A model generated the notes under the pieces. That model saw only the letters and a list, made by a program, of their open reading frames with translations, did not search any database and was not told the DNA's origin. DNA of 64,000 bases from Clostridia bacterium (lineage in GTDB: Bacteria > Bacillota > Clostridia > Lachnospirales > Lachnospiraceae): the NCBI GenBank assembly GCA_910575245.1, contig CAJTEN010000001.1:310001-374000 (forward strand), written 5' to 3'. The number at the start of each line of letters is the position of its first letter. The stretch's first letter is position 1. Of this stretch, positions 27,205 through 35,855 are shown piece by piece. A program made the translations under genes and the position numbers.

Positions 27205-28263
27205 ATGGATAGAAACAGACATAAGGTGTTGATGGTCGGCCCGGACAGAAGTGTGCGTGGCGGTGTATCCGGTATGGTAAATAATTACTTTGAAGCCGGG
27301 CTTGACCGGAGGGTGGAGCTGTGTTATATCGGTACGATGGTGGATGGATCCAGATACAGGAAACTGCTGCAGGCCATAAAGGCATATCTTTGTTTCCTGG
27401 GGAAGCTTCCGAAGTACCACATCGTGCATGTGAATATGGCATCGGATTCCAGCTATTACCGGAAAGCCGTTTTCGTCCGGACGGCGAAGGCCTGTCATAA
27501 GAAAATCGTAATCCATCAGCATGGCGGCAGCTTCCAGGAATTTTACCACAATCAGCTGAGCGGGCGGGGCAGAAAGCGGGCGAAGGAAGTGCTCGCTATG
27601 GGAGATGCTTTTCTCGTGCTGGGAACGCAGTGGAAGAAGTTCTTCGGCAAGATCATCGGAGAGGAACTTATCACGGTACTTCCGAACGCGGTCCGGATTC
27701 CGGAGAAAAAAGAAAAACATTATGGTTCTCATAACATACTGTTTCTGGGAAGGCTGTGTAAGGAAAAGGGAATCGGGGAACTGATCGGAGCGGCCGGGAA
27801 ACTGCGGGAAAAATATCCCGGCCTCCATCTTTGTCTGGCGGGAGTCTGGGAGGATGAGGATGACGTGCTGAGACAAGGGGTGAAGGAGTTGGGAGATTGT
27901 GTGACGGAGACGGGCTGGATCGGCGGCGGGCAGAAACAGAAGTATCTGGAGGAATGTGACATTTTCGTGCTGCCGTCTTATTTTGAAGGACAGCCGGTGT
28001 CCGTGCTGGAGGCTATGGCAGGTGCCTGCGGAGTCGTGGCATCTGCGGTGGGGGACATCCCGGATATGATTATTGACGGGGAAACAGGACTTTTGTCGGC
28101 GGCGAAAGATGAAAAGGATCTTGAGGAGAAACTGGACCGGCTGTTGGCAGATCCTGAGCTATGCCACAGGCTGGGAGAGAATGCGCGGCGGAAGGCAGAA
28201 GCGGAGTTTTCCATAGAAAGCAATATAGAGCAGCTTCTGGCCATATATGAGACGTTATCGTAA
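27205..28263 (+). CDS. Glycosyltransferase family 4
   Basis: A GT-B transferase of ~352 aa. VLMVGPDRSVRGGVSGMVNNYF, KIVIHQHGGSFQEF (acceptor-side His block), NILFLGRLCKEKGI and SYFEGQPVSVLEAMAGACGVVAS (EX7E) are the landmarks. ATG 27205 begins the conserved core; the in-frame ATG at 27148 adds an unconserved basic stretch inside the polymerase gene. Its TAA falls inside the left arm of a GTAAC inverted repeat (28260-28273), so transcription may pause or end beyond it. Confidence 0.88.
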   Translation: MDRNRHKVLMVGPDRSVRGGVSGMVNNYFEAGLDRRVELCYIGTMVDGSRYRKLLQAIKAYLCFLGKLPKYHIVHVNMASDSSYYRKAVFVRTAKACHKKIVIHQHGGSFQEFYHNQLSGRGRKRAKEVLAMGDAFLVLGTQWKKFFGKIIGEELITVLPNAVRIPEKKEKHYGSHNILFLGRLCKEKGIGELIGAAGKLREKYPGLHLCLAGVWEDEDDVLRQGVKELGDCVTETGWIGGGQKQKYLEECDIFVLPSYFEGQPVSVLEAMAGACGVVASAVGDIPDMIIDGETGLLSAAKDEKDLEEKLDRLLADPELCHRLGENARRKAEAEFSIESNIEQLLAIYETLS

Positions 28264-28423
28264 CAGTTCAGCCCAGGGCTTTGCATTTACTGCAAAGTCC
28301 GTAAGAACATGTAAATTTAGCCAAGAGAGAATCTGCCCCTCGCCGCGCAGGCAACTTGGAAAAATTGAGCTTTGCTCAACGGGCAGATTCCGTAACAGGG
28401 AAGCCGAAAGGCTGAACTGTTAC
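28260..28423. repeat. Nested inverted-repeat block with GTAAC arms
   Basis: GTAACAGTTCAGCC (28260-28273) is the exact reverse complement of GGCTGAACTGTTAC (28410-28423). Inside lie a 9-bp stem around CTTTGC/GCAAAG (28276-28300), the first copy of the GAATCTGCCC unit (28329-28390) and a compact GTAACAG...CTGTTAC stem-loop (28392-28423). A strong candidate for an RNA-structured boundary between transcripts, but without a T-run. Confidence 0.65.
28329..28390. repeat. GAATCTGCCC structured repeat, copy 1
   Basis: The outer stem GAATCTGCCC / GGGCAGATTC encloses two hairpins: GCC/GGC and TTGAGC-TTT-GCTCAA. The order of parts is the same as in copy 2 at 28480, and similarity continues to the right into a GTAACAGGGAAG segment. 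Confidence 0.7.
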
Positions 28424-28440
28424 ACATTATCCTGTTATTA

Positions 28441-28469
28441 TTGAAAGTGGAATTGAAAAAAGCTATAAT
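28441..28469 (+). promoter_or_regulatory. Strong sigma-A-type promoter
   Basis: TTGAAA (28441-28446), a spacer of exactly 17 bp, and a perfect TATAAT (28464-28469). Transcription would begin near 28476, a few bases before the second structured repeat, and read the GT2 gene at 28559 and the genes after it. Confidence 0.7.
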
Positions 28470-28479
28470 AAAATGATAT

Positions 28480-28539
28480 GAATCTGCCCTTCGCCGCAGG
28501 CGGCTTGGAAAAATTGAGCTTTGCTCAATGGGCAGATTC
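28480..28539. repeat. GAATCTGCCC structured repeat, copy 2 (predicted 5' leader)
   Basis: Same three-stem arrangement as the copy at 28329: GAATCTGCCC / GGGCAGATTC outer stem, CGCC-GCA-GGCG and TTGAGC-TTT-GCTCAA inside. It begins about ten bases after the -10 and ends about 20 bases before the GT2 start codon, so it would be the 5' end of the mRNA. It might act in expression, or simply be a dispersed repeat. I cannot match it to a known riboswitch. Confidence 0.6.
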
Positions 28540-28558
28540 CGTAACAGGGAAGACGATT

Positions 28559-29551
28559 ATGAACAAAAATGCCCCGCTGATCAGCGTGATCATCCCTGTC
28601 TACAACGGACAGGATTATCTGGAAAATTGTATTAAGAGCATTCAAAACCAGACGTACGGCAATCTGGAACTTATTATCGTCAACGACGGTTCCACGGATG
28701 CAACCGGCCAGGTATGTGAAAGACTGCGGGAAGCTTATGATAATGTGCGGATTCTCACACTGGGGGATGAGGGAGTATCGGTGGCGCGCAATACCGGCAT
28801 AGAGGCGTCGAAGGGAGAACTTATCACCTTCGTGGATGCGGATGACAGACTGCATCCGGAAATGCTGCAGAAGCTGTATGACTGTATGGACAGTACCGGA
28901 AGTGATGTGGCCGGATGCCGGTTTTTTCTTTGGGGAAGTGAGGCGGAGTGGGAGCAGAAGCTTATGGCGGCGGAGACCGGCGGACAGCTTCGGACCTATG
29001 ATGCGGATGACTATCTGCGGGAAGCCCTGCTTTGCGGCAACAGCCGGTGCTGGAGCAAGCTGTATCGGAGGAAGATTGTAGAACAGGTGCGTTTTCAGGA
29101 GAAACTTTCCATCGGGGAGGACATGCTGTTCCTGCTTCGGCTGCTTCCTCTGGTACACAGGATCACAGAGACGGATTATCCTGGTTACGGATACTTCCAG
29201 AATCCGGAAGGTGCGATCAAGCGGGCATTTACCCCCTCCTATATGGATCAAATAACCTGCTGGCAGCTTGCCAGAGAGGAAGTTCTGGGTATGGATCCGG
29301 GCCTGGATGCATTAGTGTGCGTCCATTACGTGATGGCTGTTATGCTTACAGCAGGGAAACTGGCTATGCTTCCCGGAGCAGTAAGACGTGAATATCAGGC
29401 GTATATCAGTGTGTGCCATGAGCGTCTGCGGGAGGTGCTGCGGACTGAGGGAGTATACGGCAGACTATCAGCCGGGTATCGGGTGAAGGCGGGGCTTTTC
29501 CTGCTGTGGCCGAAGCTGTACCTGGCTTTGTATCATTTGCATAAGGAGTAG
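28559..29551 (+). CDS. Glycosyltransferase family 2
   Basis: A GT-A transferase of 330 aa. LISVIIPVYNGQDYLENCI, IIVNDGSTDATGQVC and FVDADDRLHPEML (DXD) form the catalytic N-terminal half, and WSKLYRRKIVEQV and IGEDMLFLLRLLP follow. ATG 28559 starts the conserved fold. The frame is open back to 28478, but that part overlaps the structured leader repeat and has no conserved residues. AGGGAAG lies about 7 nt upstream. It is the first gene after a strong promoter. Confidence 0.9.
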   Translation: MNKNAPLISVIIPVYNGQDYLENCIKSIQNQTYGNLELIIVNDGSTDATGQVCERLREAYDNVRILTLGDEGVSVARNTGIEASKGELITFVDADDRLHPEMLQKLYDCMDSTGSDVAGCRFFLWGSEAEWEQKLMAAETGGQLRTYDADDYLREALLCGNSRCWSKLYRRKIVEQVRFQEKLSIGEDMLFLLRLLPLVHRITETDYPGYGYFQNPEGAIKRAFTPSYMDQITCWQLAREEVLGMDPGLDALVCVHYVMAVMLTAGKLAMLPGAVRREYQAYISVCHERLREVLRTEGVYGRLSAGYRVKAGLFLLWPKLYLALYHLHKE

Positions 29552-29557
29552 GCACCT

Positions 29558-30499
29558 ATGGTGATTGTCAGAGCGATGGGCGGACTGGGGAATCAGTTGC
29601 AGCAGTACGCCTTATACCGGAAACTGGAGCATATGGGCAGAGACGTGAGACTGGATATTTCATGGTTTCGCAATGCGTCTTTCCACGCGGGAGTGGCGGC
29701 AGGAAGAGAGCTGGAGCTGGACTGCCTGAAGCTGCGCCCTTACAAGGCAGCGTCAAAGGAAGAGATCCGGACAGTCCTCGGCAGGCTGTGGGAGGAGAAG
29801 GAGGGCATCGGGGACAAGCTGCGTAGAAAGCTTCATCCCCAGGCGGCACCCGCCTTCGAAGAAAGTGATATGTACCATGAACAGGTTTTTTCCATGGAGA
29901 ACAAATACCTGGTGGGATACTGGGCCTGTGAGAAATACTATGCGGATATTATGGATATCCTGCGGGAGGACATCTCATTTCCGCCAGCTGCTGACACTGG
30001 CTTACAGAGAAGAAATGATGAAGTGATCCGGAAGATGGAAGAGACACAGTCCGTCAGTGTGCATATCCGGCGGGGAGATTACCTGGATGATGTCAACAAG
30101 TCGCTTTTCGGCGGGATCTGCACGGATGCCTATTATCAGAAGGCGATTGCATATATGCGGGAGAAACTGCCCGATGCAAAGTTTTTCTTCTTTTCGGATG
30201 ATATCCCCTATGTGAGGGAACAGTATCAGGAGACGGCGTATCAGATCGTGGACTGGAACCAGGGCAGAGACAGCCTCTATGATATGATGCTCATGAGCCG
30301 CTGTAAACACAATATCTGTGCCAACAGCACTTTCAGCTTCTGGGGCGCCAGGCTGAATGCCCACAGAGGTAAGGTGATGATACGGCCCTCCATCCACAAG
30401 AACACTCAGGTATGTGTGCCGGGGCAAATGAAGGAGCTGTGGAAGGGCTGGGTGCTGGTGACGCCGCAAGGAGAGTTACCAGGCGGCCAGAATGCGTAA
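29558..30499 (+). CDS. GT11 family alpha-1,2-fucosyltransferase-like
   Basis: 313 aa with a full GT11 set: RAMGGLGNQLQQYALYRKL, VSVHIRRGDYLDD and NICANSTFSFWGARLN. The NQLQQY in place of NQMFQY, and FWG in place of WWA, distinguish it from the protein at 18611, so the two may add to different acceptors. AAGGAG at the end of the GT2 gene serves as ribosome site; only six bases separate the genes. A MITE-like element follows in the 3' gap. Confidence 0.88.
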   Translation: MVIVRAMGGLGNQLQQYALYRKLEHMGRDVRLDISWFRNASFHAGVAAGRELELDCLKLRPYKAASKEEIRTVLGRLWEEKEGIGDKLRRKLHPQAAPAFEESDMYHEQVFSMENKYLVGYWACEKYYADIMDILREDISFPPAADTGLQRRNDEVIRKMEETQSVSVHIRRGDYLDDVNKSLFGGICTDAYYQKAIAYMREKLPDAKFFFFSDDIPYVREQYQETAYQIVDWNQGRDSLYDMMLMSRCKHNICANSTFSFWGARLNAHRGKVMIRPSIHKNTQVCVPGQMKELWKGWVLVTPQGELPGGQNA

Positions 30500-30504
30500 A
30501 TGCC

Positions 30505-30738
30505 GTTACTATGAGCAGCCGCAGGCTGTGAACTAATGTCATTAAGTTAAGCCGGACGCGCCTGACATGATAGGAATCTCCTAAGGACGCGCTTTCGCTC
30601 GGTTCCAAACGCAGCGGTACTAAATTCGTGGAAAACCTCATTAAGTACCGGCGTTTTCCAACGGTCCTAAGGAGAATCCTATCATATCAGACGCTGTGTA
30701 TAGACTTAACTAAATGACATTGGGCTGTGAACCGTAAC
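30505..30738. repeat. GTTAC stem-loop repeat interrupted by MITE copy 2
   Basis: GTTAC (30505-30509) would pair with GTAAC (30734-30738) once the 189-bp element and one copy of its 10-bp duplication are removed. The inner CAGCC-GCA-GGCTG hairpin is intact on the left side. Confidence 0.65.
30534..30722. mobile_element. 189-bp MITE-like fold-back element, copy 2
   Basis: Same length and sequence as copy 1 except for the first base (T instead of C). The flanking 10-bp direct repeat is GGCTGTGAAC at 30524-30533 and 30723-30732. It sits in the 3' arm of a GTTAC stem-loop repeat, between a fucosyltransferase-like gene and a GT2 gene. No transposase inside. Confidence 0.9.
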
Positions 30739-30773
30739 GAGGATTCAGATGCAGAGGGAGCATAAGCAAAAAG

Positions 30774-31814
30774 ATGCAGAAAGCGAAGTATAAGATCAGC
30801 GTGATCGTCCCTGTCTATAATAAAGAGAAATATCTGGAGCAGTGCATCGACAGTATCTTGGGCCAGACCTATCAGGAACTGGAGGTTCTTCTTGTGGATG
30901 ATGAATCCACAGACGCAAGCGGGGCAATCTGTGACCGGTATGGGCAGAAGGACAGGCGTGTCAGGGTATTCCATCAGAAGAACGGCGGTCCCACGGCGGC
31001 GGTCATGACGGGATTGCGGGAGGCGGCAGGGGATTATTATACCTTTATCGACAGCGACGATTATGTCAGCAAGGATATGCTGCAGAAGATGGCGGAATGT
31101 CTGAGCGGACGCAAGGGTGAGATCATCTGCTGCAATCACGTACTTGAGAAGCAGAAAGAGACGGTTCCTGTTATTCTGCCGCTTACGCCGGGAGTCTATG
31201 AAGGCGTCAGACTGGAGAAGGAGATTAAGGACCGGCTGCTGGGCCGGGAGAATCGGATCATCTCCATGTCCCGTTGTATGAAGCTGTGTGAGAAGTCGGT
31301 GTTTGAGGGAAATGAGAAATACTATGACACGAAGATCCGCATGGGAGACGATTTTAATCTGATCTATCCGGCTCTGCTGGCCGCAAGCCGGATTGTCATT
31401 ATGAAGGATGCGCTGTTCTATCATTATCGCTTCGTGGAGGATTCCATCGTCCATGGCTACGATCCGGGCATGGCAGAAAGTATCAGGAGATGGCATAGCG
31501 CGGTTGCAAAGATTGTCAGCGACCGGAAGGTGCCGGACGGAGCGGCTAAGCTTGACAGGGAATACTGCTATATGCTGCTGTATGTCATAAAGAACGAACT
31601 GCGGAATCCAGGAAAGGACTATGTGCAGAGAATACAGCAAATCTTCACGGAACCGGAAGTGAGAGGGAAGATCATGCATACGCCTCTTTCTGTCACGGGC
31701 AGGTCGAATGCGCTGTTGTATCTGGGTATGCAGTATCCGAATAAGCTGCTCCTCCGTATTTTGCACATGATCATGAAGTGGTATGACAGCTTATCGAGGA
31801 AAAAGAAGCGCTGA
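30774..31814 (+). CDS. Glycosyltransferase family 2
   Basis: A GT-A transferase of 346 aa. ISVIVPVYNKEKYLEQCID, VLLVDDESTDASGAICDRY and FIDSDDYVSKDML (DXD) are in the expected order. The C-terminal half, with MGDDFNLIYPALL and YHYRFVEDSIVHGY, resembles EpsJ/CpsI-like capsule enzymes. Its ribosome site (AGAGGGAG, about 13 nt upstream) is rather distant. It is the first gene after MITE copy 2, whose insertion may affect its expression. Confidence 0.9.
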   Translation: MQKAKYKISVIVPVYNKEKYLEQCIDSILGQTYQELEVLLVDDESTDASGAICDRYGQKDRRVRVFHQKNGGPTAAVMTGLREAAGDYYTFIDSDDYVSKDMLQKMAECLSGRKGEIICCNHVLEKQKETVPVILPLTPGVYEGVRLEKEIKDRLLGRENRIISMSRCMKLCEKSVFEGNEKYYDTKIRMGDDFNLIYPALLAASRIVIMKDALFYHYRFVEDSIVHGYDPGMAESIRRWHSAVAKIVSDRKVPDGAAKLDREYCYMLLYVIKNELRNPGKDYVQRIQQIFTEPEVRGKIMHTPLSVTGRSNALLYLGMQYPNKLLLRILHMIMKWYDSLSRKKKR

Positions 31815-31923
31815 GAAGGGGTTACGCTACGAAGAGAATGACGGGAAGCGTATTAAGATTATATGACGGAAGCGAATAACATTGTGGGAAGAAAGCAAAT
31901 AGGAAAGGGTATGGCAGGTAAAC

Positions 31924-33102
31924 ATGAATGATCGGCTTGTGATGTATTTACATGGCGGCAGTGGAAATCACGGCTGTGAGGCAATCGTGAACAGCACCTG
32001 CCGTATGACAGAGGAGCTTCCCAAGCTGCTGGTAACCAACAGTGAGAAGGAGGACCGGTTCTATTCTTTGGAGCCGTTGTGCGATATTTTGCAGGAGAGG
32101 AAGATCGCGGAGCATTTCTTTGCGCATGTCTGGTATTATCTGTGGCGTGCGGTGTTTCATGATCCGGAAGCTTTTATGCGGTACCGGTTCCGCCAGGTTC
32201 TCGGCAGGAACCGGGCGCCCCTGTATCTTTCGGTGGGCGGTGACATGTACTGCTATGGACTGTCCAGGAAAGAAGCGATCGTGGCGAACAGCACTTTCGT
32301 CAGGGCAGGAGCGAAGACGATTCTGTGGGGCTGTTCTCTGGAGCCGGAGCTTCTGCAGGATCCGGAGGTTGTGGAGGATATGAAGCGGTATACGCTGATC
32401 ACACCCCGGGAGTCCATTACGGCGGATGCGCTGAGGCAGGCGGGAGTGGCCGGGAATGTGAAGCAGTTTCCCGATCCGGCATTCGCGCTGGAGCCGGAGA
32501 ATATAGCGCTTCCGGAAAGATTTGCGGCAGGAAGGACGATCGGGATCAATATAAGCCCGATGATTGTCCGTCATGAGAAGGTGAAGGGAATTACGATTGC
32601 CAATTACCGCAGGTTGATTGACCATATCCTGCAGACAACAGATAACTGTGTGGCATTGATACCGCATGTCATGTGGAACAATAATGATGACAGACTGACA
32701 CTGCAGGAGCTTTACCGGGGATACGAGGCACATGAGAGGGTCATGATCTTCCCGGATATGTCCTGCCGGAAGCTGAAGTTCATTATTTCCCGGTGCAGAG
32801 CCTTCATAGGCGCCAGGACACATGCAACCATCGCGGCATATTCCAGCTGTGTTCCCACGCTGGTGGTAGGGTATTCCGTCAAAGCACGAGGAATTGCCAG
32901 GGATCTGTTCGGAACGGAGGAAGGGTATGTCCTGCCGGTGCAGGCATTGGAGAATCCCGAGGAACTGATACAGGCCTATGACCGGATGATGGAAAGGGAG
33001 CAGGAGATCCGTGGCAGGCTGGAAGGAATGATGCCGGAATACTGTGCCGAAGCGAAGGCGGCGGGGGATGAGATCCGGAGGATCTGGAAGGAATGTCACT
33101 GA
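31924..33102 (+). CDS. Polysaccharide pyruvyl transferase family protein
   Basis: 392 aa with the family signature at the N-terminus (YLHGGSGNHGCEAIVNS), LYLSVGGDMYCYG in the first third, LITPRESITADALRQ, and RCRAFIGARTHATIAAYSS in the donor-side half. Members transfer pyruvate from phosphoenolpyruvate to form pyruvate ketals on sugars of exopolysaccharides and cell-wall polymers, giving a negative charge. It sits just before the Wzx flippase, consistent with modification of the lipid-linked unit in the cytosol before export. Confidence 0.85.
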   Translation: MNDRLVMYLHGGSGNHGCEAIVNSTCRMTEELPKLLVTNSEKEDRFYSLEPLCDILQERKIAEHFFAHVWYYLWRAVFHDPEAFMRYRFRQVLGRNRAPLYLSVGGDMYCYGLSRKEAIVANSTFVRAGAKTILWGCSLEPELLQDPEVVEDMKRYTLITPRESITADALRQAGVAGNVKQFPDPAFALEPENIALPERFAAGRTIGINISPMIVRHEKVKGITIANYRRLIDHILQTTDNCVALIPHVMWNNNDDRLTLQELYRGYEAHERVMIFPDMSCRKLKFIISRCRAFIGARTHATIAAYSSCVPTLVVGYSVKARGIARDLFGTEEGYVLPVQALENPEELIQAYDRMMEREQEIRGRLEGMMPEYCAEAKAAGDEIRRIWKECH

Positions 33103-33136
33103 AACTGGAGGTGCAGGCTTAAGGAAAGGCATATAA

Positions 33137-34675
33137 ATGGGCAGAGTCAGGCAGGCCGGTAAGAATATATTCTTCGGCTATATCAGCAATTTCATAATCA
33201 TGATTATTGGGTTTGTGCAGAGAACTGCATTTATCATGGTTCTGGACAGAACGCTTCTCGGCGTCAACAGTCTGTATACGGATATTCTGAGTATGCTCTC
33301 CCTGGCGGAGCTGGGTATCGGGAGCGCTTTAAACTACAGCCTGTATAAGCCGGTCGCCAGGGGGGATCAGGAGAAGATCAAATCCTATATGAGGATTTAC
33401 AGGAAGGCCTATCTGGCAATCGCAGGGGTGATAGCGGTGGTTGGTCTTGCGCTGACGCCCTTTCTGCCTTATCTGATCAAAGAGAGCGGGGGAATATCGG
33501 TCAGGGATCTGACGGTCTACTATCTGATCTTTCTTTTTAACACGGTCAGTACGTATTTCGTTGCGTATAAATACAGTCTGTCCAACGCCCAGCAGCGAGC
33601 TTATATTCAGACGAATATTGCGACGGTCACGAAGATAGCCACGGTTTTTGCACAGATTATCATTCTGTTTCTGACGAAGAATTTCCTGCTGTATCTGCTC
33701 ACACAGGCGGCAGTGGAACTGTTGCAGAAGATCTTTGTCAGTATATATTTTAACAGGCTCTATCCCTATCTGCGGGACAGGGATGTGAAGAAGCTGGACA
33801 AAGAAGAGACAGATATTGTTGTCACCAAGACAAAGGCGCTGATGTTCCATAAGATAGGAGACGTAGCCCGTTTGTCTACAGACAGTATTATCATCACTTA
33901 TTTTATGAATGTGGACTGGGTGGGAATCGTAGGGAATTATACGATGATCATCACTTACGCTGCGAATTTTATCAGTGTTATCTTTAATTCGGTGATTTCC
34001 GGGTTTGGCAATCTGGTGGCTACGGAGCCGAAAGAGAAGCAGTACCAGATGTTTAAGGTGTACAGGTTCTTTGCCTGCTGGCTGTACGGGTTCGCAGCAG
34101 TCGGGTTCTGGCTGCTCCTGACACCGTTAGTCACGGGCATCTGGCTGGATGAGAGCTGGAGGCTGGGGCAGACGGCGCTTACGCTGATCCTGATTGATCT
34201 GTATTTTAAAGGGGGCAGGGTTGTGCTGGTGAATTTCAAGATAGCGGCAGGGATTTTCGAGCAGGACAAGTATCTTTCCCTGGTGCAGGGCGCGGTGAAT
34301 CTTGTGCTGTCGGTCATCGGGATCCGGTATATCGGCCTTACAGGTGTCTATGTGGGAACCGTGGTGTCCGGGGTGATGGCGAACCTGATTCAGCCTGTGA
34401 TTGTGTACAGGGATTACTTCGGGCACAGCGCCGGGACATATTTCAGGGACGCAGGGAAGTATATCGGTGTGATTGGAGGGGTCGCGCTGATTATGCTTCC
34501 GGCCAGGAATGTTCTTCTGTCACAGGTTAATCTGATTACTTTTGCCGTAATGGTGATGGTTGTCACGGTTGTTTATAATGGGGTGTTTTTCTTGTTTTTC
34601 CGGAGGACGGAGGAGTTCGGATATCTGTGGAGACTCCTGCAGGGGAAGATAGCAAACAAAGATTTAAGGAAATGA
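33137..34675 (+). CDS. wzx: Wzx-type oligosaccharide flippase
   Basis: 512 aa with 12-14 predicted membrane segments in the MOP/MATE-like arrangement. It begins with a short basic stretch and NIFFGYISNFIIMIIGFVQRTAF, followed by VNSLYTDILSMLSLAELGIGSALNY, a block typical of the polysaccharide-biosynthesis flippases of Gram-positive capsule loci. It should move undecaprenyl-linked units across the membrane for polymerisation. AAGGAAAGG precedes the ATG. Two ABC proteins (19644, 45722) may do the same for other units. Confidence 0.85.
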   Translation: MGRVRQAGKNIFFGYISNFIIMIIGFVQRTAFIMVLDRTLLGVNSLYTDILSMLSLAELGIGSALNYSLYKPVARGDQEKIKSYMRIYRKAYLAIAGVIAVVGLALTPFLPYLIKESGGISVRDLTVYYLIFLFNTVSTYFVAYKYSLSNAQQRAYIQTNIATVTKIATVFAQIIILFLTKNFLLYLLTQAAVELLQKIFVSIYFNRLYPYLRDRDVKKLDKEETDIVVTKTKALMFHKIGDVARLSTDSIIITYFMNVDWVGIVGNYTMIITYAANFISVIFNSVISGFGNLVATEPKEKQYQMFKVYRFFACWLYGFAAVGFWLLLTPLVTGIWLDESWRLGQTALTLILIDLYFKGGRVVLVNFKIAAGIFEQDKYLSLVQGAVNLVLSVIGIRYIGLTGVYVGTVVSGVMANLIQPVIVYRDYFGHSAGTYFRDAGKYIGVIGGVALIMLPARNVLLSQVNLITFAVMVMVVTVVYNGVFFLFFRRTEEFGYLWRLLQGKIANKDLRK

Positions 34676-34684
34676 GGGCGGGAA

Positions 34685-35776
34685 ATGGAGAAGGATGTAT
34701 TGAGGGAGACAGCCTGTCAGGAACTACTGACGTATGGCGTGTGGGACTGGAAGGACAGAATGAAGTATCTGATCAGGAAATATCTGCTGAGACGGAAGAC
34801 GGCGCCGGAGGATCCGGTGTTCTGGCCTACAGGATTGCTGGCTGCCGGACTGTGGCGGTGCAGACAGGAAATGGCGGAAGGAGAGATTACGGATGTGGTG
34901 AGGGCAGATATCGGCCTGACAGACTGGGTAATAGAGGTCTATTATGAAAGGTGGATCGATAAGGGATGCCCGATTCTGTGGCTGGATGATCTTCTGGCCG
35001 GAGAGACGATTCTGGATGCCTATGAGGAGTATTGCAAAAGAGGCGGCAACAACGGCATTGTAAGAGCCCAGACTGTGGAAGAGTACCGGCAGGCGGCCGA
35101 GAAGCTGGCACGGTTCGGATTGGAATATCCTACGGATGAGACGGGGAGCTTCCCCTACCGGGCAAATCAGGATAACGGACTGGTTTTTGTGGATTCTATC
35201 GGGCTGGCATGTCCGTTCCTGTATCGGTATGGAGAGTTGTTTGACAGACAGGATACGATGGAGCTGGCTGTTAAACAGATTGTCAATTATCTGGCGTATG
35301 GTATGGATGTTTCCACAGGCCTTCCCTATCACGGGTATTCTGTTGCGGAGGATTGCAAATACGGTATTATAGGATGGGGGCGGGCCGTGGGTTGGCTGTT
35401 ACGGGGCATGACCGGATGTATGGGTACGGAATACGGCCGGGAGCGGTTGGAAGATTCCTACATAAAGGCAGCGGACGCGGCGCTGGGATTCCAGCGGAAG
35501 GACGGGTATTTTTCCTGGCAGCTGCAGGCGCTGGAGGGCCCGGCAGACACTTCCGCTACCGGTATGATTTGTGCGTCGTTAAGACAGGGGCTTGCGCTTG
35601 GCATCCTGCAGGGAGAGAAATATGAGCAGGCACTGCAGGCCGGCAGGAGTGCGGTAGAGAAGGCCGTCAGGAATGGCAGGGTTTACCAATGTTCGGGAGA
35701 ATGTGAGGGCCTGGGGCAGTATCCACAGCGCTACGGCGCCTATCCGTGGGCGCTGGGGACGGCACTTATGCTGTAA
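34685..35776 (+). CDS. GH105/GH88-like unsaturated-uronide hydrolase fold protein
   Basis: An (alpha/alpha)6-barrel-type protein of 363 aa. DETGSFPYR, GLVFVDSIGLACPFLYRYGE (Asp170 in the position of the family's catalytic Asp), YHGYSVAEDCKYGIIGWGRAVGWLLRGM and GPADTSATGMICASL are features of YteR/YesR-like GH105 proteins, which remove unsaturated uronic acid from pectin or GAG fragments. There is no signal peptide, so it should stay in the cytosol. A degradative fold inside a biosynthesis locus, directly between the flippase and a polymerase-like gene, is odd. It may trim a glycan intermediate or have a new role. Confidence 0.72.
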   Translation: MEKDVLRETACQELLTYGVWDWKDRMKYLIRKYLLRRKTAPEDPVFWPTGLLAAGLWRCRQEMAEGEITDVVRADIGLTDWVIEVYYERWIDKGCPILWLDDLLAGETILDAYEEYCKRGGNNGIVRAQTVEEYRQAAEKLARFGLEYPTDETGSFPYRANQDNGLVFVDSIGLACPFLYRYGELFDRQDTMELAVKQIVNYLAYGMDVSTGLPYHGYSVAEDCKYGIIGWGRAVGWLLRGMTGCMGTEYGRERLEDSYIKAADAALGFQRKDGYFSWQLQALEGPADTSATGMICASLRQGLALGILQGEKYEQALQAGRSAVEKAVRNGRVYQCSGECEGLGQYPQRYGAYPWALGTALML

Positions 35777-35855
35777 GGCAGCAGTACGGACCGGCCCTCG
35801 CATTCATTTCCGATGCTGTTAGCGATAATTTTTTGACAGGGAAAGGCAGTAAAGA

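Noticed and set aside
28260..28423. A rho-independent terminator after the GT4 gene
   Set aside because: Stems are strong but no T-run follows any of them, so I list the region as structured repeats only.
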